Source of the DNA: Minwuia thermotolerans
Lineage (GTDB): Bacteria; Pseudomonadota; Alphaproteobacteria; Minwuiales; Minwuiaceae
Direction of reading: 5' to 3'
DNA length: 54,014 nt
Assembly: GCA_021604565.1 (NCBI GenBank)
Contig: BQJF01000019.1
Coordinates: 1-54,014 of the forward strand
Numbering within the stretch: the first letter of the stretch is position 1; the number at the start of each line of letters is the position of its first letter. The position numbers and the translations under genes were made by a program. The notes under the pieces are model-generated. The model was given only the letters and a program-made list of their open reading frames with translations. It made no database searches and had not been told where the DNA came from. This document shows positions 18,044-25,172 of this stretch, in pieces.

Positions 18044-18090
18044 CCCCCGGACATATCATCCTGATGAATGTCAGAAATGCCCGGGGGAGG
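18044..18090 (+). promoter_or_regulatory. Structured leader that can mask the ribosome binding site of the enoyl-CoA hydratase gene
   Basis: CCCCCGG (18044-18050) can pair with CCGGGGG (18081-18087), which is part of the Shine-Dalgarno sequence GGGGGAGG (18083-18090). Inside this lies a second hairpin: ACAT-A-TCAT-CCTG-ATGA-ATGT (18051-18071). The same bases also form the DNA dyad TCATC-CT-GATGA, so a protein operator is an alternative reading. No T run follows, so it does not look like a terminator. Confidence 0.45.
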
Positions 18091-18100
18091 GGCAACAGCC

Positions 18101-18949
18101 ATGTCCGAATTCGAAACTGTCCTCTACGAGCGTCCCGCCGAGCATGTGGCGCGCATCGTCCTGAACAGGCCTGATGCCAGGAACGCCCAGAACACGCAGA
18201 TGCTCTATGACCTGAACGGCGCGTTCGACAAGGCGGCACGGGATGATGCGGTGAAGGTGATCATGCTTGCCGGGAACGGCCCGCATTTCTCCTCCGGTCA
18301 TGACCTGCGGGAAGCGAACGGCTACGACAACATGGACGACCATGCCACGGTCGGCACCTGGTGCGGCTGGCACTGCGTCGGCGCAGAGGCGCAGATGGCG
18401 CGGGAGCGGGAGATCTACATCGGTTTCTCCGAACGCTGGCGCAACATCCCCAAGCCGACGATTGCCGTGGTGCAGGGAAAGGTCATTGCCGGCGGGCTGA
18501 TGCTGATCTGGCCCTGTGACATCATCATCGCTGCCGAAGGTTCCATGTTCCTCGACAATACCGTCGGCATGGGTGTCGGCGGGGTCGAGTACTTCGGTCA
18601 TCCCTGGGAGGTGGGTGCCCGCAAGGCAAAGGAGATGCTGTTCACTGCGGACTGGCTTTCAGCCGAAGATGCGCGGGCGCTGGGGATGGTGAATCATGTC
18701 GTGCCGGGCCCGGAACTGAACGAGTTCGCGCTGGATATGGCCGAAAGGATCGCAGCCAAGCCCCTGTTTGCGCTTAAACTGGCGAAAGAAGCGGTCAATG
18801 CCGCACAGGACTGTTCGGGGCGCCAGAACGCCATGCAGACAGCTTTCGCACTGCACCATGTTGCGCACAGTCACAACATGCAGGTTCACGGGATGCTGAT
18901 CGACCCGACAGGACTTGCACCGGCGGTAAAGGGAAAGGACAAGAAATAG
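18101..18949 (+). CDS. Enoyl-CoA hydratase/isomerase (crotonase) family protein
   Basis: This 282-residue crotonase-fold protein has an oxyanion-hole segment FSSGHDLREANGYDN near 65-79 and the second oxyanion strand VVQGKVIAGGLMLIWPCDIIIAAEGSMFLDNTVGMGVGG near 123-162. The usual catalytic Glu pair of hydratases is not obvious, so hydratase, isomerase or hydrolase activity cannot be chosen. A long insert (MDDHATVGTWCGWHCVGAEAQ) after the first oxyanion motif is characteristic of a subgroup seen in actinobacteria and alphaproteobacteria. GGGGGAGG is 10 bp before ATG 18101 and lies within a possible inhibitory stem. Confidence 0.85.
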   Translation: MSEFETVLYERPAEHVARIVLNRPDARNAQNTQMLYDLNGAFDKAARDDAVKVIMLAGNGPHFSSGHDLREANGYDNMDDHATVGTWCGWHCVGAEAQMAREREIYIGFSERWRNIPKPTIAVVQGKVIAGGLMLIWPCDIIIAAEGSMFLDNTVGMGVGGVEYFGHPWEVGARKAKEMLFTADWLSAEDARALGMVNHVVPGPELNEFALDMAERIAAKPLFALKLAKEAVNAAQDCSGRQNAMQTAFALHHVAHSHNMQVHGMLIDPTGLAPAVKGKDKK

Positions 18950-18963
18950 CGATAGTTTCCCGA

Positions 18964-18985
18964 CTTTCATTCCGGATGGTGAAAG
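18964..18985. promoter_or_regulatory. Dyad symmetry between the crotonase and histidine kinase genes
   Basis: CTTTCA (18964-18969) and TGAAAG (18980-18985) form a 6-bp inverted repeat with a 10-bp centre (itself containing TCCGGA). It lies 31 bp before the GTG start of the kinase gene and could be an operator or a weak terminator. Confidence 0.3.
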
Positions 18986-19015
18986 ACAATCTCGAAGCCA
19001 GATAGTACAACCCAC

Positions 19016-20380
19016 GTGACTGATCGGGCAGCGCTCACCCCTGTCTATTGCGAGTTCCGTGACCGTGACAGGGAAAGCCGGTTCCTTCGGTCCCGCCGCA
19101 CGACGGGACAGCGGAAATTGCGCCTTATCGCATTGACGGTCCTGTTTGCTGTCGGGCCGCTGGAAGTCGTCGACTATCTCAAACTGGGCTTTTCCACCGA
19201 GTTGCTCCTGCTCAGCGTGACGCGGCTGATCGTGGTCGTGATGGCTGCCCTGGTCCTGTTCATGAGTTTCCGGGACGTCAGGTTTCGCAGGATCATCGCG
19301 GCGGTCTTCATGCTTGGCTGCGCCCTGCTCGTGCAGGTGGTGATGAATTCCATCGTCTATAGTGAAAGCCAGGAAAGTATCCTTCTGCAGCAGATACTGG
19401 TCAGTGTCTTCGGGCTGATCTTCTATCCACTGTCCCTGCGTATCGTGGTTCCCGTGATCTTCGCTTTCAATTTCTTCTTCTTCGTCAATATCCTGACCCA
19501 GCAGGATGCAGCACATCCGGAGGTGCTGCGCATGATGGTCTGGGGTGGCGTGGCGCTGATGCTTGGGTTGTTCACCGCCCGACAGGTCAATCGGGCGGAG
19601 CGGCTCAACTATCTCGAGCTGCAACTGCGCGACGTCGCGGAGGCTCAGTTGCTGGCGGCGCGGCAGCAGGCCGAGGACGCAAATCGCGCGAAGTCCGAGT
19701 TTCTTGCCAACATGAGCCACGAGCTTCGCACACCACTGAATGCCGTGATCGGTTTTTCCGAGATGATGAGCCATCAGATCTTCGGCCCCCTCGGGAATGA
19801 TCGATATGCGGAGTACGTCAACGATATCGGGGCCAGTGGCAGGCACCTTCTGTCCCTGATCGATGAAGTCCTGGATTTCAGCAAGATCGAAGCAGGTACG
19901 CAGGACCTGCAGTTTCATTCGGTCGATCTTGGCATCCTGACCGACGAAACCGTTCGGATGCTGGCACCGCAGGCGCAGGAGGCCGGTCTGGTGATCCAGG
20001 TTCACCTGGCAGAACAGGCGGTCTTTGTCCGCGCCGACACGCGGGGCATGCGGCAGATTCTGCTGAACCTGGCATCGAACTCGATCAAGTTCACGGATCC
20101 CGGCGGTCGGATCGATATCCATGTCGGTCGGACGTCCAATGGAGAGGGGTTCGTGCGGGTCGATGATACGGGTGTCGGGATACCGGAATCGGAACAGGAG
20201 CGTATCCTTCGACCCTTCGAGCAGGTCGCGGAGAGTGACACCCGTTCCCGCCCGGGCTGGGGTCTGGGTCTTTCCATCGTCTCTGTCCTTGTCCGGCTGC
20301 ATGAGGCCAGGATGAACATCGTGAGTGCGCCGGGGCAGGGGACGAGCATAACCGTCATCTTTCAGGAGATGCGCGGCTGA
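19016..20380 (+). CDS. Membrane-bound sensor histidine kinase (orphan)
   Basis: The protein has 454 residues. Six membrane segments occupy about 36-190 with almost no periplasmic loop, so it probably senses a signal in the membrane. A short coiled linker (197-225) leads to the HisKA domain with NMSHELRTPLNAVIGF and phospho-acceptor His235. The HATPase domain follows: N-box LLNLASNSIKFT (349-360), G1 DDTGVGIP (383-390), F-box RPFEQV, and G2 GWGLGLS (414-420). All catalytic boxes are intact. There is no HAMP or PAS domain and no response regulator nearby. The GTG start has no clear Shine-Dalgarno, but no better in-frame start exists. Confidence 0.9.
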   Translation: MTDRAALTPVYCEFRDRDRESRFLRSRRTTGQRKLRLIALTVLFAVGPLEVVDYLKLGFSTELLLLSVTRLIVVVMAALVLFMSFRDVRFRRIIAAVFMLGCALLVQVVMNSIVYSESQESILLQQILVSVFGLIFYPLSLRIVVPVIFAFNFFFFVNILTQQDAAHPEVLRMMVWGGVALMLGLFTARQVNRAERLNYLELQLRDVAEAQLLAARQQAEDANRAKSEFLANMSHELRTPLNAVIGFSEMMSHQIFGPLGNDRYAEYVNDIGASGRHLLSLIDEVLDFSKIEAGTQDLQFHSVDLGILTDETVRMLAPQAQEAGLVIQVHLAEQAVFVRADTRGMRQILLNLASNSIKFTDPGGRIDIHVGRTSNGEGFVRVDDTGVGIPESEQERILRPFEQVAESDTRSRPGWGLGLSIVSVLVRLHEARMNIVSAPGQGTSITVIFQEMRG

Positions 20381-20423
20381 TACCCGTTGGTGCCTGAAGT
20401 TCAGAACCTGTTGCAGTCTGTTT

Positions 20424-20444
20424 TGCGAACGATTATCATTTGCA
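20424..20444. promoter_or_regulatory. Near-consensus Fur box
   Basis: The 21-bp site reads TGCGAA at the left, TTTGCA at the right, and GATTATCATT in the core. It differs at only two positions from the symmetric Fur-type operator that I recall (TGCAAAT-GATTAT-CATTTGCA). It ends 27 bp before the start codon of the next gene, an ideal place for repression by iron-loaded Fur. Confidence 0.65.
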
Positions 20445-20471
20445 TATCAGTTGAACAGACAGGGGACCGTC

Positions 20472-21008
20472 ATGGGTACCATCGTGGCCATACAGCCACC
20501 GCACGCGCACCTCGGCATCCAGGATCTGGAGGAGGCGGACCGCCTGTTTCTCTGGATGGTGCGGACCTGGGTACAGGGATTGAACCAGAGCATCGAAGTC
20601 GAGCACGAGATCGAGGCGGGCCTGCTGGCACATCGCATACCCGAGGCAATGACAGCCTTTGACGGTTTCATGATGTCGATCGCGACCTGTGCCCGACGCA
20701 ACATCGATATCCAGCGGCGCCGGACGGTTGCGATCAGTCCGGATGAGGTCATCCTGCTGCGGGCCTTCGGCGCTGTCGGCGCAGGAATGCGTACCCTGTC
20801 CGCAAGCATCCTGTCGTTGCTGGTAGACGGCACCGGACGCCGTATCGCGGCAGACAACCTGGAACGACTGACGGATCATTTCGCCAATGCTGCTCTGGTG
20901 CCGGCATTGTTCATCAAGCCGGAACGGCCAGCCGCAGGAACTTGCGACTGGCGTGGAAACAGGATCACCAGCCAGATGACAGCGGGGAGTGTCCCTGATG
21001 TGCTCTAG
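20472..21008 (+). CDS. Unknown protein behind a Fur box, probably iron-regulated
   Basis: This 178-residue, probably all-helical cytoplasmic protein has no signal peptide and no domain I recognise. Segments worth noting are LEEADRLFLWMVRTWVQGL (19-37), AMTAFDGFMMSIATCARRNIDI (59-80), ISPDEVILLRAFGAVGAGMRTLSASILSLL (88-117) and a polar tail with a Cys at about 158. The start at ATG 20472 is supported by AGGGGA (20461-20466). A Fur box sits immediately upstream, so expression should rise when iron is scarce. Similar small helical proteins occur beside heme and iron genes in alphaproteobacteria, but none of those genes is here. Function unknown. Confidence 0.65.
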   Translation: MGTIVAIQPPHAHLGIQDLEEADRLFLWMVRTWVQGLNQSIEVEHEIEAGLLAHRIPEAMTAFDGFMMSIATCARRNIDIQRRRTVAISPDEVILLRAFGAVGAGMRTLSASILSLLVDGTGRRIAADNLERLTDHFANAALVPALFIKPERPAAGTCDWRGNRITSQMTAGSVPDVL

Positions 21009-21025
21009 TCACGCTCTGCCTGTGT

Positions 21026-21054
21026 CCTGTCCGTTTGGCTGGCTGATGGACAGG
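21026..21054. terminator. Inverted repeat between convergent genes
   Basis: CCTGTCC (21026-21032) and GGACAGG (21048-21054) pair perfectly around a 15-nt loop, in the 71-bp gap between the Fur-box gene and asnB, which converge. There is no T run; it may act as a bidirectional termination or mRNA-end structure. Confidence 0.3.
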
Positions 21055-21079
21055 CTGCTCGGCTGATCCGGTGCGGCTG

Positions 21080-22882
21080 TCAGACGTCGGTGTCGGCGTC
21101 GGCGTCGATGAACAGCCGATGCCAGTGTTCCAGGGCCATCAGGGCGCGGACTTCGCGGGTATTGTTGCGGCTGCCCTGGATATGGCTTTCCAGGAGCAGG
21201 CGGACCGTGTCGGGCTGGAACAGTCCGCGATCATTGAACTGGTCCGACAGCAGCATTTCGCGCGCATGACCTGCCAGATCCTGTTTCAGCCACTCGCCCA
21301 CCGGCACCGTGAACATCTGCTTCGAACGGTCGGTCAATGCACTGCCGAGCAACGGACGAACAGTGTGTTTCAGGATGTGCTTGGTGCGGCCCTCGCTCAG
21401 TTTCAGTTCCGCCTTCATGCGGAACGCGAGCTCTACCACCCGGTAGTCCAGAAACGGTGTTCGCGCCTCCAGTGAAACCGCCATGCCCATCCGGTCGGGC
21501 TTGACCAGATTGTTGCCGGGCAGCAGCAGAAGGGCATCCAGGTAGAGCGCACGTGTCAGATGGTCGAACTGCGGAACATCCGCCAGATGACCGGCAATCA
21601 GATCGTGCGTCGACAGTCCGGCAACGGCCTTCGCCGCGCCGCTGGCGTACAGATCCGCATCCAGCGTGGTTTCCGGGAAGAGCGTCAGCGCACTGTCGGT
21701 GTAGGTTCGTGCAAAGGTCGCATCGTCGCCGAATGTGGCACTGGGGCCAAAGAAGTTCAGATACTTGTCGTAACCCGCGAACAGTTCGTCACTGCCGTCG
21801 CCGGTCAGGACCATCTTGGTCTCCGCCGCCGCCAGTTCGGCCACCCGCAGGGTTGGCATGAAGGACACGTCACCGTGGGGCTGCTCCAGATGGTGCAGCA
21901 CATCCGGCCAGCGCCCCAGCATGCGTGGGGAGACGATCTCGTGGCGGTGGTTGGTGCCGAAACGTTGCGAGACCGCATGCGCATGCCGGGTCTCGTCGAA
22001 ACGCTGATCCTCGAAGCCGATGGAGAAGGTATCCACGGGTCGGGACATGTGCATCGCCATCAGTCCGGTGACCGTGCTGGAATCAATGCCACCCGACAGG
22101 AAGGCACCAAAGGGCACGTCCGCGCGCAGCCTGATCCTGACCGCATCGTCCAGCAGGGCGAGTAACTCGGCGGAGGCGTCAGCCAGCTTCATCGGCTGTG
22201 GTTGGATGTCTGCCAGCCGCCACCAGCGGTCCTCCACCATGCCTGTGGGACTGATCGACAGGCGCCCGCCCGGGGGAACATGCCGAATGCCGTCGAACGC
22301 CGTCAGCGGTGGCGGCACATAGTTCAGGACCAGGAAGTGATGCAGTGCTTCCCTGTTCGCGACAGGCCGGACACCGGTCGCGAAGATCGGCTTGATCTCG
22401 GAGGCAAAGGTAAGCCGCGTACCATCGTCATGCACGTAGAGCGGCTTCACCCCCATGCGGTCACGATAGAGGTGCAGCACGGGGCGATCACCGCGCCCGT
22501 CATGCACCGCGATGGCAAACATGCCATTCAGATGCCGCACGAAGTCGACACCGTCCCGGAGGTAGAGCGCCAGCAGGACCTCCGTGTCGGAACGGGTCCG
22601 GAGAGCGATGCCATCGCGCCGCAGCATCTCGGCCAGTTCGACGAAGTTGAAGATCTCGCCGTTCTGCACGACCGAGACCTTGCCTTCCGCCGCCGTCATC
22701 GGCTGATGGCCGCCTTCGATGTCAATGATCGAGAGGCGGCGGTTGCCGATCGCGCCGTGGCTGAAGCGGACGTGGCCGCTGTCGTCCGGTCCCCGATGGG
22801 TCAGCAGGCGATCCATCTGTGCCAGTGTCGCATCGGGCAATGCGGCGCCGGAACGGTCGAAATAGCCGTAGATGCCGCACAT
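21080..22882 (-). CDS. asnB: Glutamine-hydrolysing asparagine synthetase-type amidotransferase
   Basis: This 600-residue two-domain enzyme fits class B asparagine synthetase. The N-terminal nucleophile hydrolase domain starts MCGIYGYF (Cys2), with Arg49 (NRRLSIID), QNGEIFN (73-79, usually YNGEIYN) and Asp99. The synthetase domain has the PPi loop SGGIDSS (263-269) and LTGDGSDELFAGYDKY. All catalytic positions are present. In polysaccharide loci such enzymes often amidate a sugar uronic acid rather than aspartate, and its place as the last gene of a four-gene overlapping operon with an O-antigen ligase suggests that role. Free asparagine synthesis cannot be excluded. Confidence 0.88.
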   Translation of the reverse strand: MCGIYGYFDRSGAALPDATLAQMDRLLTHRGPDDSGHVRFSHGAIGNRRLSIIDIEGGHQPMTAAEGKVSVVQNGEIFNFVELAEMLRRDGIALRTRSDTEVLLALYLRDGVDFVRHLNGMFAIAVHDGRGDRPVLHLYRDRMGVKPLYVHDDGTRLTFASEIKPIFATGVRPVANREALHHFLVLNYVPPPLTAFDGIRHVPPGGRLSISPTGMVEDRWWRLADIQPQPMKLADASAELLALLDDAVRIRLRADVPFGAFLSGGIDSSTVTGLMAMHMSRPVDTFSIGFEDQRFDETRHAHAVSQRFGTNHRHEIVSPRMLGRWPDVLHHLEQPHGDVSFMPTLRVAELAAAETKMVLTGDGSDELFAGYDKYLNFFGPSATFGDDATFARTYTDSALTLFPETTLDADLYASGAAKAVAGLSTHDLIAGHLADVPQFDHLTRALYLDALLLLPGNNLVKPDRMGMAVSLEARTPFLDYRVVELAFRMKAELKLSEGRTKHILKHTVRPLLGSALTDRSKQMFTVPVGEWLKQDLAGHAREMLLSDQFNDRGLFQPDTVRLLLESHIQGSRNNTREVRALMALEHWHRLFIDADADTDV

Positions 22883-23697
22883 CAGGCCTGCTCCCTGTCC
22901 GCCGCCTGGCGCTGAACGATCCGTTCCACAGCCTCGACAAGGCGCAACCGGTCATTCTCGGCCTCATCCGTGCTGCGCCGGGACAGACGCTCAACAGCCC
23001 GACGGATGCGCCCGATCTCGCCCTGCCAGTCGAAGGGACCGGTCGCGCGGTCCTTGAACTTGCGTGACAGCATGACCGAAGTGGAACCGAGCCGGACATG
23101 TTCCGCCAGGATCAGTTCGGCATCCAGATCCCCGTGACCAAGCCGCGCCATGCCGCCGAAGCCGAACGGCTTCCCGACGGTTTTCGCCACCGAAGCAAGC
23201 CGTTCGACCGTACCGTCGGCCAAGGGCTGAAACATGAAACTGTCGCCCCGGTCGAGGTGCAGGTCGTTCAGGCCGAAGTAGACCTCCTCGACTCCATCAA
23301 ACGCTGCGATCTGTTTCAGTGCCTCCGCCGATGCCACGGTCTCGATCAGCGGCACCAGCGGCAAACGCCCGGCCAGGGCACTGCACATGGCTTCGACATC
23401 CTCAGCACTGTGTATCATCGGCAGCATGACCTGCTGCACGCCCGCCGCCAGAACTCCCTCCAGTTGTTCCGGGGGCAGGTCCGACCAGGGGTCGGTCCGG
23501 ACAAGGATGTGGGTATCCGGGAAGGCATCGCGATAGCGCGCGATGTCCTCCATCGACTGGGTGCTGATCCATGTGCCTGTACCCTGGCGCGCCTGCTTGC
23601 CCGCGCGTTCCAGATCCAGGAACAGCCGGTCGATACCTGCGGAACGTGCCGCCTGCGCCATCTCCGCCGATTCCGGTATCAGCATCAGGTGCATCAT
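22882..23697 (-). CDS. HpcH/HpaI aldolase / citrate lyase-family protein
   Basis: This 271-residue TIM-barrel protein resembles class II pyruvate aldolases and CitE-like lyases. IFLDLERAGK-type strands near 24-34, the metal ligand Glu119 in PLIETVASAEA (116-126) and Asp145 in YFGLNDLHLD (140-149) are visible. The spacing of 26 between these two acids fits the family. The C-terminal 50 residues are charged and helical. Its stop overlaps the asnB start (ATGA) and its start overlaps the stop of the aminotransferase gene, so it is translationally coupled within the surface-polysaccharide operon. It may make or break a keto-acid sugar precursor. Substrate unknown. Confidence 0.8.
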   Translation of the reverse strand: MMHLMLIPESAEMAQAARSAGIDRLFLDLERAGKQARQGTGTWISTQSMEDIARYRDAFPDTHILVRTDPWSDLPPEQLEGVLAAGVQQVMLPMIHSAEDVEAMCSALAGRLPLVPLIETVASAEALKQIAAFDGVEEVYFGLNDLHLDRGDSFMFQPLADGTVERLASVAKTVGKPFGFGGMARLGHGDLDAELILAEHVRLGSTSVMLSRKFKDRATGPFDWQGEIGRIRRAVERLSRRSTDEAENDRLRLVEAVERIVQRQAADREQA

Positions 23698-25172
23698 GCG
23701 TCGAGCACCTGGCGCAGGGCGGCGATGACGCGATCCTGATCCGCCTCCGACATCCCCGTGCCCGACGGCAGACAGAGCCCGGTCAGGAACAGCCGGTCAC
23801 TCACCGACTGCTGTTCGTCATGGGCGTAGTAGGGCGCGTCCTGAAACAGTGGCTGCATGTGCATCGGCTTCCAGACCGGCCGGGTCTCGATCTCGTGCTG
23901 CTGCAGCCGACGCATGATGGTGTAGGGGTGCATGCCGATGGAATCAGGGTCCAAGGTGCAGACGGAGAGCCAGCGGTTGCTGCGGCTCCAGTTCGGTTCC
24001 GGCATCCAGCCGATGCCCGGCACGTCATGCAGTCCGTGGCGATAGCGTTCGAAGATGGCACGGCGCTGCTCCACCCGCTCCGGCAGCAACCGCAACTGGC
24101 CGCGACCGATGCCCGCCAGCACGTTGGAGAGGCGGTAGTTGTAGGCCATCTCGCTGTGCTGATAGTGCGCCGCCGGGTCACGTCCCTGGGTCGCGAGCCA
24201 GCGTGCACGGTCCAGTGCCTCCAGGTCATCACTGACCAGCGCACCGCCGCCGGACGTCGTGATGATCTTGTTGCCGTTGAAGGAATAGATGCCGAAGCGC
24301 GCGAAGGTACCGCTGGCCTTGCCCCGGCAGGTCGCGCCCAGGCTCTCCGCGGCATCTTCGATCAGGGGGACGTCGTGGGCAGCGCATATCCGGCCAATGG
24401 CGTCATAGTCGGCACTTTGCCCGTAGATGTTGACGCAGATGACGGCTTTCGGGGGCCTGCCCTGCCGTTCCGCATCCCGCAGCGCGCGCTCCAGCGCGTC
24501 GGGGCTCATGTTCCAGCTTTCCGGCTCGCTGTCGATGAAGACCGGGGCGGCACCCTGGTACAGGATCGGGTTGCAACTGGCGACGAAGGTCAGGCTGGAG
24601 CAGAACACGGTGTCTCCCGGCCCGACGTCGAGCAGCCGCAGCGCCAGATGGATGGCTGCGGTCCCGGAACTGAGCGCCACCGCGCCGCCGACGCCAACCA
24701 GTTCGGCCAGTTCACGCTCGAAGGAGTCCACATGCGGACCGACAGGCGCGATCCAGTTGGTGTCGAACGCCTCCACCACCAGTTCGCGTTCCTCCTCCCC
24801 CATGTGCGGTGCGGAGAGCAGGATCGGTGCCTCCATGCGCGAGATGTGGAACAGGCCGACAGGGCGGCCTCGGTCGTCAACGACCGGCAGATGTATCAGC
24901 TTCGCCGCATTCATCAGCTGACGTGCCGACGCGCTGGAAGTACCCTCCGGCGCGGTCTTCGGTGTCACCGGGGCCAGTCCCGACAATGTCTGGTTCAGGT
25001 CGTCACTGGCCATGATCGCCCGTCGGATATCCCCGTCGGTGATGACCCGGATCAGGTGGTCAGCCGCATCGGCAAGCAGCAGGCACCCGAGACCACCTGC
25101 GTCCAGTATCTGCAGGGCTTCCCGTACCGGCGTCTCCGGTCGCACGAGCAGTTTTCCGATGTCGGTGATCAT
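23694..25172 (-). CDS. CBS-domain pair fused to DegT/DnrJ/EryC1/StrS aminotransferase
   Basis: The protein has 492 residues. Residues 1-55 and about 60-112 form two CBS motifs (VREALQILDAGGLGCLLLAD...RVITDGDIRRAI, then LIHLPVVDDRGRPVGLFHISRME), a likely nucleotide-sensing Bateman module. Residues 118-492 are a sugar-nucleotide aminotransferase: substrate loop ALSSGTAAIHLAL (166-178), EDAAESLGA (272-280, PLP Asp273) and Schiff-base Lys302 in SFNGNKIITTSGGG. The enzyme should transaminate a keto-sugar nucleotide for a surface polysaccharide. I start it at ATG 25172, which overlaps the ligase stop and is preceded by AGGAGG; the frame runs open far upstream, but only as a shadow of the ligase gene. 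The fusion itself is unusual. Confidence 0.88.
   Translation of the reverse strand: MITDIGKLLVRPETPVREALQILDAGGLGCLLLADAADHLIRVITDGDIRRAIMASDDLNQTLSGLAPVTPKTAPEGTSSASARQLMNAAKLIHLPVVDDRGRPVGLFHISRMEAPILLSAPHMGEEERELVVEAFDTNWIAPVGPHVDSFERELAELVGVGGAVALSSGTAAIHLALRLLDVGPGDTVFCSSLTFVASCNPILYQGAAPVFIDSEPESWNMSPDALERALRDAERQGRPPKAVICVNIYGQSADYDAIGRICAAHDVPLIEDAAESLGATCRGKASGTFARFGIYSFNGNKIITTSGGGALVSDDLEALDRARWLATQGRDPAAHYQHSEMAYNYRLSNVLAGIGRGQLRLLPERVEQRRAIFERYRHGLHDVPGIGWMPEPNWSRSNRWLSVCTLDPDSIGMHPYTIMRRLQQHEIETRPVWKPMHMQPLFQDAPYYAHDEQQSVSDRLFLTGLCLPSGTGMSEADQDRVIAALRQVLDA

Noticed and set aside
18659..20302. Open frame of about 547 codons opposite the kinase and crotonase genes
   Set aside because: Antisense shadow; sequence is compositionally odd and crosses two real genes.
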